A DNA stretch of 64,000 nucleotides, from assembly GCF_003595175.1 (NCBI RefSeq), contig NZ_CP032419.1, forward strand, positions 4,092,001 to 4,156,000. Reading direction: 5' to 3'. The stretch is from Pseudomonas cavernae. GTDB lineage: Bacteria > Pseudomonadota > Gammaproteobacteria > Pseudomonadales > Pseudomonadaceae. Made by a program: the position numbers and the translations under genes. This document shows positions 35,526 through 46,879 of the stretch, piece after piece. The stretch's first letter is position 1, and each line of letters begins with the position of its first letter. The notes under the pieces are model-generated. The model did no database searches and was not told the origin of the DNA. It saw only the letters and a list, made by a program, of their open reading frames with translations.

Positions 35526-37832
35526 TTAGAACTCGTAGCTAGCGGACAGCACCGCGCTGCGACCGTCGCCCGGTACCAGCGAGGAGGAGCGACCCGTCGT
35601 ACCCGCGGTGGTGCGGATGCGGTCGTAGTACTCCTTGTCGAACAGGTTGTAGAGGTTCAACTGCAGGTTGAGCTCATTGTTGACCTCGTAACCCACCAGC
35701 GCGCTGTGCAGCCAGTAGGCCGGCACCTTGGCGCTGCCGGTGTTGGCGACGTTACGCTGGTCGACGAACTGCGCGCCATAGCCGACTTCCCAGCCCTGCG
35801 GCAGGTCATAGCTGGTCCACAGGCTGAAGGAGCGCGGCGGCGTGTTGGCCAGCGCCTGCCCTTCCTCGGCCAGATCGCTCGCGGAAGCGCCGGTCTTGCG
35901 AATCTCGCTGCGCAGCTGGGTGTAGTTGGCGAAGGCCTCCCAGTTGTCGGTGAGCTTGCCGGACAGCCCCAGCTCGAAACCCTCCACGCGCTGCTCGCCG
36001 TCCAGCTGGTAGCTCACCCCGGCACCGCTATCCACATCGACCCGACCATTGGTCTTGTCGACCCGGAACAGCGCGGCATTGACCGCCAGCCGCTGATCCA
36101 GCAGATCCCACTTGGTACCCAGCTCCCAGGTTTCGTTCTTCTCCGGATCCAGATTCTGCGTCTTGTCGTTCAGGCCGGTTCCGCTGGTGCCGCCCAGATT
36201 GCCGCTGCCGGTCAGGCTCTCCGCCGAAGGGTTGTAGGAGTTACCCCAGGCGACATAGATGGCGCCGTTCGTCGCTGGCTTGAACACCAGGCCGGCGCGG
36301 CCGCTGAACATGTCATCCGAGGAGTCCTGCTTGCCGCTCCAGGCGTACTGGCTGCCGTAACCCGGTACCACTGCTACGGTGGCGGTCTTGCCCTCACCCT
36401 CGTAGTGCTCGTAACGCAGGCCCAGGTTCAGCTCCCACTGCTCGCTCAACTCTAGGGTGTCGAAGGCGTAGAGCGCCCGGCTATCCAGCTCGGACTCGGC
36501 GCGGCCGGTATCCTGCTTGTTGGTCGGCCCGCTGTAATAACCCTCGGGATTGTGCAGGTCGAACAACTGGTTGGCGGCCAGGGTGTTGTAGCTGAAAGTG
36601 GTGCGCTCGTATTTCTCCTGAAAAATCTCGGCCCCAGTGACCAGGGTGTGGGCGATGAAGCCCGTATTGAAGTTCCAGGTCAGGTTGGTCTGATTGATCG
36701 CCAGCTTGGTGCTGTAATCGCGACCGAAGCCCGCCGCGCCGCCATAGGTGTATTTGCCGGCCGGCACGGGTCGAACCCCACCGGGCAACGAGCCGTTGGA
36801 GTCATAGGTGCCGGTGTTGAGCTGCGCGGCGGTGACCACGGTGGTGCGATCGGTTTCCGAGTAACGGGCGCTGTTGGACAGGCTGACCAGGTCGTTGAAG
36901 TCGTGCTCCAGCTTGACGGTGAAGCTGTCGATATCGGTTTCCTCGGTGTCCAGGTTGCGGAAACCGTAGTAGTTGTCGCGATCGACACCCGCCAACACCT
37001 TGCCGTTGAGGGCTGGCAGGCCGTAGTCCGGCAGATTGTCGTCGGACTGATGGAGATAGCTCAGAGTCAGGCGGGTCGGCGTGCCCAATCCGAAGCTGAG
37101 GGACGGCGCGATGCCCCAGCGGTCGTAATCGATCTGGTCGCGACCGGCCACATCGTTCTGATGGGCCATCAGGTTGAGCCGGAAGGCCGCCCCTTCGATG
37201 CCGTCCAGCTGCTGATTGGTGTCGGCGGTCAGGCGCTTGTAGTCATCGGTGCCGAGGCCGGCGCCGAGGGTGGTTAAGGTGCCGAAGTGCGGAGTCTTGC
37301 TGACCAAGTTGATCGAGCCACCCGTGGTGCCGGCGCCGGAGTAGACCGAGCTCGGGCCCTTGACCACTTCCACCGACTCTAGGTTGAAGGTATCGGAACG
37401 GCTGGTCTGGGCGCTGTCGCGCAGGCCATCGATCATGATGTTGTTGTTGGCGCTGAAACCGCGAATATTGATGCTGTCGCCCAGGCCGCCACCGCCCTCG
37501 CCGGCGGCGAAGGTGATGCCGGAAACGTTCGACAGCACCTGGCGCAGGCTCAGGGCGCCCTGCTCCTGAATGACCTCCTGCGGCACCACGGTGATGGTCT
37601 GGGGAGTGTCCAGCAGCGGCGCGGTGTACTTCGGCGAAGAGGCTTGCTCGACCTTGTAGCTTTTCGCCTTCTCCTGCTTGCCTTGCACATTCACCGCGCC
37701 CAGCTCCACCACTTGGCTCTTGCTGCTCTCTGCCGCCAGGCCAGTACAGGCGAAGGACGCAATGGCAAGACCGATAGCGGAAGCCAGCAGACGAGGCTGT
37801 GGCAAATTGGAGGACATCGCTTTCTTGTTCAT
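35526..37832 (-). CDS. TonB-dependent siderophore receptor, second copy
   Basis: A 768-residue outer-membrane receptor of the same group as PiuA. A signal peptide ends at GLAAES; the plug has DTPQTITVVPQEVIQEQG and SNVSGITFAAGEGGGG, the barrel shares NLMAHQNDVAGRDQIDYDRWGIAPS with the first copy, and the end is VLSASYEF. The C-terminal phenylalanine is typical of BAM substrates. The ATG at 37832 has GGGGAG upstream. It heads the second, partly broken iron module and is preceded by a good Fur-like palindrome. The ligand cannot be told from sequence. Confidence 0.93.
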   Translation of the reverse strand: MNKKAMSSNLPQPRLLASAIGLAIASFACTGLAAESSKSQVVELGAVNVQGKQEKAKSYKVEQASSPKYTAPLLDTPQTITVVPQEVIQEQGALSLRQVLSNVSGITFAAGEGGGGLGDSINIRGFSANNNIMIDGLRDSAQTSRSDTFNLESVEVVKGPSSVYSGAGTTGGSINLVSKTPHFGTLTTLGAGLGTDDYKRLTADTNQQLDGIEGAAFRLNLMAHQNDVAGRDQIDYDRWGIAPSLSFGLGTPTRLTLSYLHQSDDNLPDYGLPALNGKVLAGVDRDNYYGFRNLDTEETDIDSFTVKLEHDFNDLVSLSNSARYSETDRTTVVTAAQLNTGTYDSNGSLPGGVRPVPAGKYTYGGAAGFGRDYSTKLAINQTNLTWNFNTGFIAHTLVTGAEIFQEKYERTTFSYNTLAANQLFDLHNPEGYYSGPTNKQDTGRAESELDSRALYAFDTLELSEQWELNLGLRYEHYEGEGKTATVAVVPGYGSQYAWSGKQDSSDDMFSGRAGLVFKPATNGAIYVAWGNSYNPSAESLTGSGNLGGTSGTGLNDKTQNLDPEKNETWELGTKWDLLDQRLAVNAALFRVDKTNGRVDVDSGAGVSYQLDGEQRVEGFELGLSGKLTDNWEAFANYTQLRSEIRKTGASASDLAEEGQALANTPPRSFSLWTSYDLPQGWEVGYGAQFVDQRNVANTGSAKVPAYWLHSALVGYEVNNELNLQLNLYNLFDKEYYDRIRTTAGTTGRSSSLVPGDGRSAVLSASYEF

Positions 37833-37867
37833 AAGAATCACTCCCCAAGCAAAATGAGGCGCGATTC

Positions 37868-37890
37868 TATTTGAGAAACAATCTCAATCA
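37868..37890 (-). promoter_or_regulatory. Candidate Fur box upstream of the second receptor gene
   Basis: TTGAGAAACAATCTCAA is a clean inverted repeat (TTGAGA / TCTCAA) resembling TGAGAATnATTCTCA. It overlaps the ATTCTATTTGAGAA block shared with the piuB promoter and is about 40 bases from the start codon. Confidence 0.55.
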
Positions 37891-37971
37891 ACGATGGATC
37901 GTAACCTTTACAAACTCTTTACATATCTCCACGGAACTGCGCGAACCCAGCGGTTTCCCTAGGCCATAACG

Positions 37972-37999
37972 ACGAAACCCCGGCAAGCCGGGGTTTCGT
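37972..37999 (-). terminator. Intrinsic terminator of speC
   Basis: A perfect stem ACGAAACCCCGG / CCGGGGTTTCGT with a four-base loop lies 15 bases after the speC stop. It is symmetrical and may act in both directions. Confidence 0.8.
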
Positions 38000-38014
38000 T
38001 AGCTGACACAAGGC

Positions 38015-39178
38015 TTACAAATAGAACGCCTTCAGCGGCGGGAAGCCGTTGAACTCCACCGCGCTGTAGCTGGTGGTGTAGGCACCGGTGGACAGCCAGT
38101 ACAGGCGGTCACCGATCGACAGGTTCAGTGGCAGGCCGTACTTGTAGTTCTCGTACATGATGTCGGCGCTATCGCAGGTCGGCCCGGCGATGATGACTTC
38201 CTCCATCTCGCCCTTCTTCTCGGTCCAGATCGGGAACTTGATGGCTTCGTCCATGGTTTCGATCAGGCCACTGAACTTGCCCACGTCGGTGTACACCCAG
38301 CGCTCCACCGCGGTACGCGACTTACGCGCGATCAGCACCACTTCACTGACCAGGATGCCGGCGTTGGCGATCAGCGAACGCCCCGGCTCGAGGATGATTT
38401 CCGGCAACTCGTCGCCGAAGTCCTCCTTGAGGAAGCGGATGATTTCCTCGGCGTAGGTTTCCAGGCTGTTGGTGCGCTGGATGTAGTTGGCCGGGAAGCC
38501 GCCCCCCATGTTGATCATCTGCAGGGTGATGCCGTCTTCTTCCTTGAGGCGCTCGAAGATCACCTTGACCTTGGCGATGGCCGCGTCCCACACGTCGATG
38601 TCACGCTGCTGCGAGCCGACGTGGAACGACACGCCGTAGGGCACCAGGCCCAGCTGCTTGGCCAGGATCAGCAGATCGAGGGCCATGTCCGGGTTGCAAC
38701 CGAACTTGCGCGACAGCGGCCAGTCGGCCGAAGTGGAGCCTTCGGTGAGAATGCGCACATAGATCTTGGCGCCCGGCGCGGCCTTGGCGATATTGCGCAG
38801 GTCGGCTTCCGAGTCGGTGGCGAACAGGCGCACGCCTTTGTCGAAGAAATAACGGATGTCGCGGGCTTTCTTGATGGTGTTGCCGTAGCTGATGCGCTCC
38901 GGGCCGACACCGGTGGCCATCACCTTGTCCAGCTCGTAGATCGAGGCGATGTCGAAGTTCGAGCCCTTGTCGCGCAGCAGTTCGATGATTTCCACGGCCG
39001 GGTTGGCCTTGACCGCGTAATACACCTTGGCGAACTCGAACCCGGCGCGCAGGTCGTCATAGGCCTGGCTGATGATCTGCGTGTCGATCACCACGAACGG
39101 GGTTTCTTGCTTGTCGGCGAAGGCCTTCATCTTCTGGAAGGTTTCGCGCGGGTAGTAGTCTTCGACCTCAATCGACAT
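38015..39178 (-). CDS. speC: Ornithine decarboxylase (PLP-dependent, alanine-racemase fold)
   Basis: A 387-residue type III-fold PLP enzyme making putrescine from ornithine. The PLP lysine is Lys57 in YYAVKANP; the glycine-rich phosphate loop is NMGGGFP; the active-site cysteine is Cys335 in GPTCDSADI. Length and start (MSIEVEDYYPRETF) match Pseudomonas SpeC; GGAG lies ten bases upstream of the ATG at 39178. Some members also accept lysine. A diverged copy of its last 109 codons is found at 34042. Confidence 0.94.
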   Translation of the reverse strand: MSIEVEDYYPRETFQKMKAFADKQETPFVVIDTQIISQAYDDLRAGFEFAKVYYAVKANPAVEIIELLRDKGSNFDIASIYELDKVMATGVGPERISYGNTIKKARDIRYFFDKGVRLFATDSEADLRNIAKAAPGAKIYVRILTEGSTSADWPLSRKFGCNPDMALDLLILAKQLGLVPYGVSFHVGSQQRDIDVWDAAIAKVKVIFERLKEEDGITLQMINMGGGFPANYIQRTNSLETYAEEIIRFLKEDFGDELPEIILEPGRSLIANAGILVSEVVLIARKSRTAVERWVYTDVGKFSGLIETMDEAIKFPIWTEKKGEMEEVIIAGPTCDSADIMYENYKYGLPLNLSIGDRLYWLSTGAYTTSYSAVEFNGFPPLKAFYL

Positions 39179-39619
39179 GCGTGGGACTCCAAATGGCAAA
39201 ACAAACGAAAGTGCTTAGGGGTGGCGTGCGAAAGAAATCGCGATGCCTGAACGCCTGATCAGTTTCCCCACTTTGGTTCGCCTACTTCCCAAGGCATGTC
39301 GCCGAGAACGGGCCTGTGGCTCGCCTCTCGTCGTCAGTACTTGAGCCGGATGGATCGTTGCCAGCATGGACGTTCGGGCGCGAACTTTAGGACCATGGGG
39401 GCCTGAGATCAATCAAAAATTGCCGCAGTTTTGCCCCCTTTTGTCGCCAGTACGATTGACCGTTTCGGATTCAAAACAAAACGTCCGGAATGCTGCACAA
39501 ATCCGTATTTTCCGCGGCCAAAACCGTTGCGCCGACCGGGCGCCGCGCGAGGGCGGTTTACCGATATAATCGCCGCCATTTTTGACAGACCGACTATTCG
39601 TCGACGGGTTCCCCTTGCC
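39179..39619. other. Divergent intergenic region of 441 bases (speC / prfC)
   Basis: It contains the speC leader, an AT-rich core near 39410-39500 and the prfC promoter near 39565. No gene, RNA or repeat of the window's families is seen. Confidence 0.5.
39565..39570 (+). promoter_or_regulatory. Probable -10 box of the prfC promoter
   Basis: A perfect TATAAT stands 50 bases upstream of the prfC start; no convincing -35 box is seen at 16-18 bases. Confidence 0.4.
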
Positions 39620-41203
<1,584 letters not shown>

Positions 41204-41211
41204 GTCGCACT

Positions 41212-41234
41212 GCGGGCTGCTGCTTGCAGCCCGC
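41212..41234 (+). terminator. Hairpin after prfC
   Basis: The stem GCGGGCTGC / GCAGCCCGC with a five-base loop follows the prfC stop by eight bases but has no T-run, so it may be a weak terminator or a processing site before tatD. Confidence 0.4.
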
Positions 41235-41258
41235 CGCCCGGCGGTCGACACTGGCCGC

Positions 41259-42059
41259 ATGCAGCTGATCGACACTCATACCCACCTCGACTTCCCCGAT
41301 TTTGACGCCGACCGCGCCGAACTGCTGGCACGCAGCCGCGCCTTGGGCGTCGAGCGGCTGGTGGTGCTCGGCGTCTACCAGAACAACTGGCAGCGCCTGT
41401 GGCAGCTGGTACAGCAGGACGACAGCCTGTACGCCGCCTTCGGCCTGCACCCGGTCTACCTCGACCAGCACCGCCCCGAACATAGGGATGAGCTGCGCGA
41501 CTGGCTGCAACGCCTGGCCGGCCATCCCAAGCTCTGCGCGGTGGGCGAGTTCGGCCTCGACTACTACCTCGACAGCCTCGACCGCGACGCCCAGCAGGCG
41601 CTGTTCGAAGCCCAGCTGGCACTGGCCGCCGAGTTCGAACTACCGGTGCTGCTGCACGTGCGCCGCGCCCATGCGCCGACCATCGCCACGCTCAAGCGCG
41701 TTCGCCTCAAACGCGCCGGCATCATCCACGCCTTCGCCGGCAGCGCCGAGGAAGCCAAGGAGTACCTCAAGCTCGGCTTCAAGCTCGGCCTCGGCGGCGC
41801 CGCCACCTGGCCGCAGGCCAACCGCCTGCGCAAGACAGTCGCCGGCTTGCCGCTGGACGCCGTGGTGCTGGAGACCGACGCCCCCGACATGGCCCCGGCG
41901 ATGCACCCACAGCAGCGCAACAGCCCCGAGTACCTGCCGGAGATCTGCGCCGCGATGGCCGAGCTGATGGGGGTCAGCGCGGACGAATTGGCCAGGAGCA
42001 GCAGCGAGAACGCGCGAGCACTGTTCGGCTGGACGGGTATCGGTCGTAGGGTGGGTTGA
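41259..42059 (+). CDS. tatD: TatD family metal-dependent hydrolase (DNase)
   Basis: A 266-residue TIM-barrel hydrolase. The metal ligands are visible as DTHTHLD at the start, GEFGLDYY near residue 95, LLHVRRAH, IIHAFAGS and ETDAPDM. TatD-type enzymes act as magnesium-dependent 3'-5' exonucleases or deacylases. The gene is 55 bases after prfC. The last residues (RRVG) and the TGA stop are encoded by the repeat element that starts at 42045, so the native C-terminus has been replaced by repeat sequence. Confidence 0.92.
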   Translation: MQLIDTHTHLDFPDFDADRAELLARSRALGVERLVVLGVYQNNWQRLWQLVQQDDSLYAAFGLHPVYLDQHRPEHRDELRDWLQRLAGHPKLCAVGEFGLDYYLDSLDRDAQQALFEAQLALAAEFELPVLLHVRRAHAPTIATLKRVRLKRAGIIHAFAGSAEEAKEYLKLGFKLGLGGAATWPQANRLRKTVAGLPLDAVVLETDAPDMAPAMHPQQRNSPEYLPEICAAMAELMGVSADELARSSSENARALFGWTGIGRRVG

Positions 42060-42122
42060 GCGCAGCGATACCCATCGATGATTCGCACCGCGTGGGTATC
42101 GCTGCGCTCAACCCACCCTACG
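42045..42122. repeat. Paired-hairpin repeat, GGGTTGAGCG...GATACCC type, overlapping the end of tatD
   Basis: CGTAGGGTGGGTTGAGCGCAG runs to GATACCCATCG, then the inverted arm CGTGGGTATCGCTGCGCTCAACCCACCCTACG. It codes for the last four residues and stop of tatD. Confidence 0.85.
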
Positions 42123-42174
42123 AAAACGGCAAGGCCCGCCATTGGGCCGGCCTTGTCACTACAGCTCCAGGGGC

Positions 42175-44205
42175 TCAGACGCGGAAGGCGCTGATCAGCT
42201 GCTTGAGCTGCGCCACCTGGCCGCTCAGCTCACGACTGGACTGCTCGGTCTGGCTGGCACCCTCGGCGGTGCGCTCGCCGGCGCGGTTGATCTCGACGAT
42301 GTTCTGGTCGATGTCATGCGCCACCGCGGTCTGCTGCTCGGCGGCGGCGGCGATCTGCTGGTTCTGGTCGACGATCATGCCCACCGCGCCGAGGATGTTC
42401 TCCAGCGCCTGCTGCACCTTGCCCGACTCGCTGACCGTGCCGTCGGCCATCTGATGGCTGACGCTCATGGTCTTCACCGCCGCGCCGACGCCGCCCTGCA
42501 GCTTGGCGATCATCTTCTCGATTTCTTCGGTCGACTGCTGGGTACGCTTGGCCAGGTTGCGCACCTCGTCGGCCACCACGGCAAAGCCGCGGCCCTGCTC
42601 ACCGGCGCGCGCGGCCTCGATGGCGGCGTTGAGGGCCAGCAGGTTGGTCTGCTCGGCAATGCCCTTGATCACGTCGAGCACCTGGCTGATCGAGGCGCTG
42701 TCGCTGGCCAGTTGGTTGATCACCGCCACCGACTGGTCGATTTCGCTGGCCAGCCGCTGGATGCTGCCGACTTGCGACTCCACCAGGGCCCGGCCGCTGA
42801 CGGTCTCCTGATTGACGCTCTGCGCGCTGCCGACCGCGGCTGCCGCGCTGCGGGCGACCTCCTGGGCGGTGGCGGACATCTCGTTCATCGCCGTCGCCAC
42901 CTGCTCGATCTGGCTGCGCTGACCGGCGACCGCCTGGTTGCTCTCGCCGGACACCGACTCGACGCGGCCGGCCTGGCGCTCGACTTCGACCACGGTGCGG
43001 CCGACCCGCTCGATCAGGTGGCGGATCTTCGCCACGGTGCCGTTGAACAGCTCGCCCAGTTCGCCCAACTCGTCGCGGCTCTGCGCCTGGAAGCTGACGG
43101 TCATGTCGCCGGCGGCAACCTTGTCCATCACCAGGCCGAGACTCTTCAGGGTGGTGCGGGTGGAAACATAGAAGGCGGCGTACAGGTAGCCGATCAGCAC
43201 GAACACCAGCACCAGTGCCGCAATCAACGCGAACATCTGCACACGCTTCTGCGCCAGGCGCTGCTGCAATTGCTGATCGAGGAACACCAGTACCGCATCG
43301 TTGAGCTGGTAGGTCTTGTCCATCGCCACGCTGAGCTGGTCGTAGAATGACTGCCAAGGCATGTCGAGGGTGTCGGCCACCACCACCTTGTCCTCGATCA
43401 GCGTGGCGCTGTCCTTCAACGTCGCCTGGCTGGCGGCGGCCAACGCCTGCAGGGCATCGCGCGCGGCCGGGCTGCCGGCGAAAGCGTTCTGCAAGTCCAG
43501 GCCGTACTCGGCGTGCCGCTTCTCAAGGGTCTGCAGCAATTCATCGAGCTTGCCGCTGGAAGAGGAGTTGAGGAAGCCCTGCCCAAGGGCGGAGGCACCG
43601 ACCGAGCGGCCGGTGCTCAACGCCGCCGTGATCTGCGGCGTCACCGCGATGACCAGCTCGCTGACCTGGCGCACTTCAATCTGGCTGTCCTGGGTGAAAC
43701 CCGCCTGGGTCGCCACCAGCTGGATGAACACCTGGGCGTTGCCGAGCAACTTCTCGACCTGGGCGCTCTTGCTCTGCAGCGAGGTTTCCGCCTGCACGGC
43801 CTTCAACGCCGCCAACAGCTCGTCGCGCTTGGCATTGAAGGTTTCCACCTGCTCGGCGTCACTGACCACCGGCGCCAAGCCCTGTAGCAGGCCGACCAGT
43901 TGCTGCTGCAGCTGGCTGATGCGCGACTCGAGATCGCCGGCCTTACCGGACTGGCCGATCTGGGCGTTGATCTCCACCTGGTCATTGAGGCTTTCCAGGT
44001 CGCGGCGCAGCTTGAGGCTGGCACCCAGCAAGTCAATGCTCTCGAGCTCGGCGCGGGTGGCGACGTTCTGGCGATAGGAGTCGCGGACCAGGTAGAAGTT
44101 GGTGACCAGCATCGGCAGGAAGAACAGCACACTGATCAGGCTGAATTTCATACCGAAACTAAGACGATTCATCAGCGCGATGGCCGGATACAGCACGGTC
44201 TTCAC
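42175..44205 (-). CDS. Methyl-accepting chemotaxis protein
   Basis: A 676-residue chemoreceptor. TM1 is near residues 20-42 ([20 protein letters not shown]), a long helical periplasmic sensor covers about 45-325, TM2 is near 326-350 ([20 protein letters not shown]), then a HAMP domain ([20 protein letters not shown]) and the methyl-accepting signalling domain with the conserved hairpin tip [21 protein letters not shown]. The start codon is GTG with AGGAG seven bases upstream. The ligand is unknown; the helical-bundle sensor of about 280 residues does not match PAS or Cache folds by eye. Confidence 0.93.
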   Translation of the reverse strand: MKTVLYPAIALMNRLSFGMKFSLISVLFFLPMLVTNFYLVRDSYRQNVATRAELESIDLLGASLKLRRDLESLNDQVEINAQIGQSGKAGDLESRISQLQQQLVGLLQGLAPVVSDAEQVETFNAKRDELLAALKAVQAETSLQSKSAQVEKLLGNAQVFIQLVATQAGFTQDSQIEVRQVSELVIAVTPQITAALSTGRSVGASALGQGFLNSSSSGKLDELLQTLEKRHAEYGLDLQNAFAGSPAARDALQALAAASQATLKDSATLIEDKVVVADTLDMPWQSFYDQLSVAMDKTYQLNDAVLVFLDQQLQQRLAQKRVQMFALIAALVLVFVLIGYLYAAFYVSTRTTLKSLGLVMDKVAAGDMTVSFQAQSRDELGELGELFNGTVAKIRHLIERVGRTVVEVERQAGRVESVSGESNQAVAGQRSQIEQVATAMNEMSATAQEVARSAAAAVGSAQSVNQETVSGRALVESQVGSIQRLASEIDQSVAVINQLASDSASISQVLDVIKGIAEQTNLLALNAAIEAARAGEQGRGFAVVADEVRNLAKRTQQSTEEIEKMIAKLQGGVGAAVKTMSVSHQMADGTVSESGKVQQALENILGAVGMIVDQNQQIAAAAEQQTAVAHDIDQNIVEINRAGERTAEGASQTEQSSRELSGQVAQLKQLISAFRV

Positions 44206-44401
44206 AAGACGTCTCCTGTTCGCATTATTGTTATGTGTCCGCGACGGGTGGCGAAAACCTTCTTAAGGCAAGCCCACTCCGTCCAGGCGAGTCGAACTGT
44301 GCCCGTCGATCAGGCAGATCGGCGTGACAGATGGCACGGGGCCAGTTCGGGTGTTCTGTATACCTAATATCGACCAGCCGCTCTGTAACTTAAGGTTAAA
44401 G

Positions 44402-45292
44402 ATGCCCCCATCCCTGCGCCTCGGTGTCGACCTCGGCGGCACCAAGATTGAAATCATCGCCCTGGAAAACGGCCGCGAGCGTCTACGCCGGCGCCTACCC
44501 ACCCCGCAAGGAGACTACGCGGCGACCCTGGCCGGCATCGTCCGCTTGGTCCAAGAGGCCGAAGCCCAGCTGGGGCGCCAGGGCAGCCTGGGCGTGGGCA
44601 TTCCCGGCACCCGTTCGCCCGATCACGGGCGGATCAAGAATGCCAATTCGGTGTGCCTGATCGGCCAGGACCTGCAGGGTGATCTCGAACAGCGGCTGCA
44701 ACGCCCGGTGCGCCTGGCCAACGATGCCGACTGCTTCGCCCTGTCGGAAGCCGCCGATGGCGCCGGTGCCGGGGCGGGCACGGTGTTCGCCGCCATCCTC
44801 GGCACCGGCGTGGGCGCCGGAGTGGTCATCAACGGCCGGTTACTCGGCGGGCCGAACGGCATCGCCGGCGAATGGGGGCACAACCCACTGCCCTGGCGCA
44901 GCCCCGCGGACGGCCCGCCACGGCGCTGCTACTGTGGCCTCGACGACTGCCTGGAAACCTTCCTCAGCGGTCCCGGCTGGGCCGCACGCAGCGGTCTGGA
45001 GCTGGACGCCGACGCCATCGCCCGCGCCGCCGGGCGAGGCCAGCCGGCTGCCGAAGCGGCACTGGTGCGTTACTGCGAGCAACTGGCCCGCGGTCTGGCG
45101 GCGGTGATCAACCTGCTCGATCCGCACGTGATCGTGCTCGGCGGCGGCCTGTCGAACATCGCCGCGCTGTACCAGCGCGTGCCATTGCTGCTGCCACACC
45201 ATGTGTTTTCCGACCGGGTCAACACCCGCCTGCTGCCCGCCCGCCACGGCGACTCCAGCGGCGTGCGCGGCGCCGCCTGGCTATGGAATTGA
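44402..45292 (+). CDS. ROK family sugar kinase (fructokinase / N-acetylglucosamine kinase-like)
   Basis: A 296-residue ROK kinase. The ATP-binding motif LGVDLGGTKIEIIAL is at the start, followed by LGVGIPGT, the catalytic base region NDADCFALSEA, and GTGVGAGVVINGRLLGGPNGIAGEWGH. The zinc-binding ROK signature is GHNPLPW...CYCGLDDCLETFLSGPG. It phosphorylates a free hexose, perhaps fructose or mannose (Mak-like). AAGG lies seven bases upstream of the ATG at 44402. It is a stand-alone gene between the chemoreceptor (divergent) and ampE (convergent). Confidence 0.92.
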   Translation: MPPSLRLGVDLGGTKIEIIALENGRERLRRRLPTPQGDYAATLAGIVRLVQEAEAQLGRQGSLGVGIPGTRSPDHGRIKNANSVCLIGQDLQGDLEQRLQRPVRLANDADCFALSEAADGAGAGAGTVFAAILGTGVGAGVVINGRLLGGPNGIAGEWGHNPLPWRSPADGPPRRCYCGLDDCLETFLSGPGWAARSGLELDADAIARAAGRGQPAAEAALVRYCEQLARGLAAVINLLDPHVIVLGGGLSNIAALYQRVPLLLPHHVFSDRVNTRLLPARHGDSSGVRGAAWLWN

Positions 45293-45310
45293 ACGCCCGA
45301 GGCAGCCTGC

Positions 45311-45352
45311 AGGATGGGGTTGAGCGAAGCGATACCCATCGCTCGACCCCAT
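45311..45352. repeat. Single-arm GGGTTGAGCG...GATACCC repeat
   Basis: AGGATGGGGTTGAGCGAAGCG runs to GATACCCATCGCTCGACCCCAT; only one hairpin remains, between the convergent ROK kinase and ampE genes. Confidence 0.65.
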
Positions 45353-45383
45353 AAGGATTTCGCCGCCGGCTAAACAGATACCT

Positions 45384-46220
45384 TTAGAGGAACAGCGTCC
45401 ACAAGGCCAAGGCGGCGTACCAAAGCACCGCGGCACGCACCAGTAACTGCCAGAGCTCGTCCAGGCTGGCGACGCCGGCCTCACCGAGCACCAATTCCGG
45501 CAGATCGCCGGCCGCGCGGCCCACTTTGACCATCAGCTGCGCGGCGGAAACCTCCCAGCTGAGCAACTCATGCAGCAATACCCGACTGACCGCGACGAAG
45601 TTGCCCACCAGCGCGAAGCTGGCCGCCAGCACCCGCACCGGCACCCAGTCGAAAGCATGGCGCAGCTGCAGCGCCCGCTCGCGCAGGGCCGGCAGCTGCG
45701 CATGCTCGCCCGTCAGCGCCAGCAACCGATAAGCCAGCGCCGCCACCGGCCCGAGTAGCGCGTACCAGAAGATCACCGCGAAAAAGCTCTGATAGGCCTG
45801 CCATACCAGATAGCCCTGCACGCGCAGCAGCAGCGCGCTGCTCTCCTCGGCCTCCAGCGCCAGATCGCGCTCGGCGACGTGATAGGCCGCCTGGCTGTCA
45901 CCCCGACGCCAGGCATCGCGGAACGGCCCGAGCGCGGCCAACAGATCGCCACGGCCGAGGCTGTAGATCAGCACCAGCAGGTGCACCGGCAACGCCAGCC
46001 AGCCATGTGCCAGCGGCTGCAGAGTCAGCAGCAGCGCAGTCAACAGCGCCAACGGCAGCAGCACCAGCAAAGCCAGGCTCAGCCAGGGCAAGGCGGCCAG
46101 CCCCGGGTTGGCTTCGACCCTGGCCAGCTCGCGCAGCCAGGGCCCGTCATGCTGCACACGCCGGCGCCAGGCGGAAAACTTCTCCACCCACAGCACCAGC
46201 AGAAGCACCAGAAAACTCAT
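45384..46220 (-). CDS. ampE: AmpE inner-membrane protein
   Basis: A 278-residue membrane protein with four or so transmembrane helices. It starts MSFLVLLLVLWVEKFSAWRRRVQ and has the AmpE/CobD-like features DWVPVRVLAASFALVGNF near residue 195. AmpE forms the ampDE operon with AmpD and is thought to act as a sensor in induction of the AmpC beta-lactamase. GAGGGGG precedes the ATG, and the gene starts 10 bases after ampD. Confidence 0.92.
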   Translation of the reverse strand: MSFLVLLLVLWVEKFSAWRRRVQHDGPWLRELARVEANPGLAALPWLSLALLVLLPLALLTALLLTLQPLAHGWLALPVHLLVLIYSLGRGDLLAALGPFRDAWRRGDSQAAYHVAERDLALEAEESSALLLRVQGYLVWQAYQSFFAVIFWYALLGPVAALAYRLLALTGEHAQLPALRERALQLRHAFDWVPVRVLAASFALVGNFVAVSRVLLHELLSWEVSAAQLMVKVGRAAGDLPELVLGEAGVASLDELWQLLVRAAVLWYAALALWTLFL

Positions 46221-46230
46221 CGTTACCCCC

Positions 46231-46779
46231 TCAATCTGTCAGCGCGGCACGCAGCCGCGCCCAATCGAAACACGGCCCCGGATCGGTCTTGCGCCCCGGC
46301 GCGATATCGCTGTGACCGCAAATGCGCGCCACGGTGATCGCCGGATAAGCCTGCTGCAGCTGCCGCGCCAGGTCGATCAGCGCCGCATACTGGGCCTCGC
46401 TGAACGGCTGGTCATCGGTGCCTTCCAGCTCGATGCCGAGGGAAAAGTCATTGCAGTTCTCGCGCCCGTCGAACCGCGAAACCCCGGCATGCCAGGCCCG
46501 CTCCCGACAGGAGACAAACTGGGTGACCCCGCCGTCACGCTCGATGAGAAAATGCGCCGACACTGTCAGCGCCGCGATGCCGGCGAAATACGGATGCTCA
46601 TCCGCCCGCAGGCGGTTCTGGAAAAACTCCTGCACCTTGCCCGTGCCGAACTGCCCGGGCGGCAGACTGATGTTGTGAATCACCAGCAGAGACACCTCGT
46701 CCTGCGGGCGCGCATTGCAATTGACCGAGGGGCAGTGGCGAATGCCCTGACACCAGCCCGTATGAGGATCCAGCTGCAT
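46231..46779 (-). CDS. ampD: 1,6-anhydro-N-acetylmuramyl-L-alanine amidase AmpD
   Basis: A 182-residue cytoplasmic zinc amidase that removes peptide from anhydromuropeptides during peptidoglycan recycling; its loss derepresses AmpC. The zinc ligands are His35 (LLVIHNIS), His156 and Asp166 (CGHSDIAPGRKTDPG), and the catalytic glutamate is Glu117 in SLGIELEG. The ATG at 46779 has AAGGAG upstream and gives normal length. It is followed by ampE. Confidence 0.96.
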   Translation of the reverse strand: MQLDPHTGWCQGIRHCPSVNCNARPQDEVSLLVIHNISLPPGQFGTGKVQEFFQNRLRADEHPYFAGIAALTVSAHFLIERDGGVTQFVSCRERAWHAGVSRFDGRENCNDFSLGIELEGTDDQPFSEAQYAALIDLARQLQQAYPAITVARICGHSDIAPGRKTDPGPCFDWARLRAALTD

Positions 46780-46879
46780 AAGAACTCCTTGCGTTGCCCC
46801 CACTCTAGAGCAGCGCCCCCGCCCGGCCAAGCGCTGACCGGCAATCCCCTGCCCCGGCAGCGTCTGGACGGTGGATACC

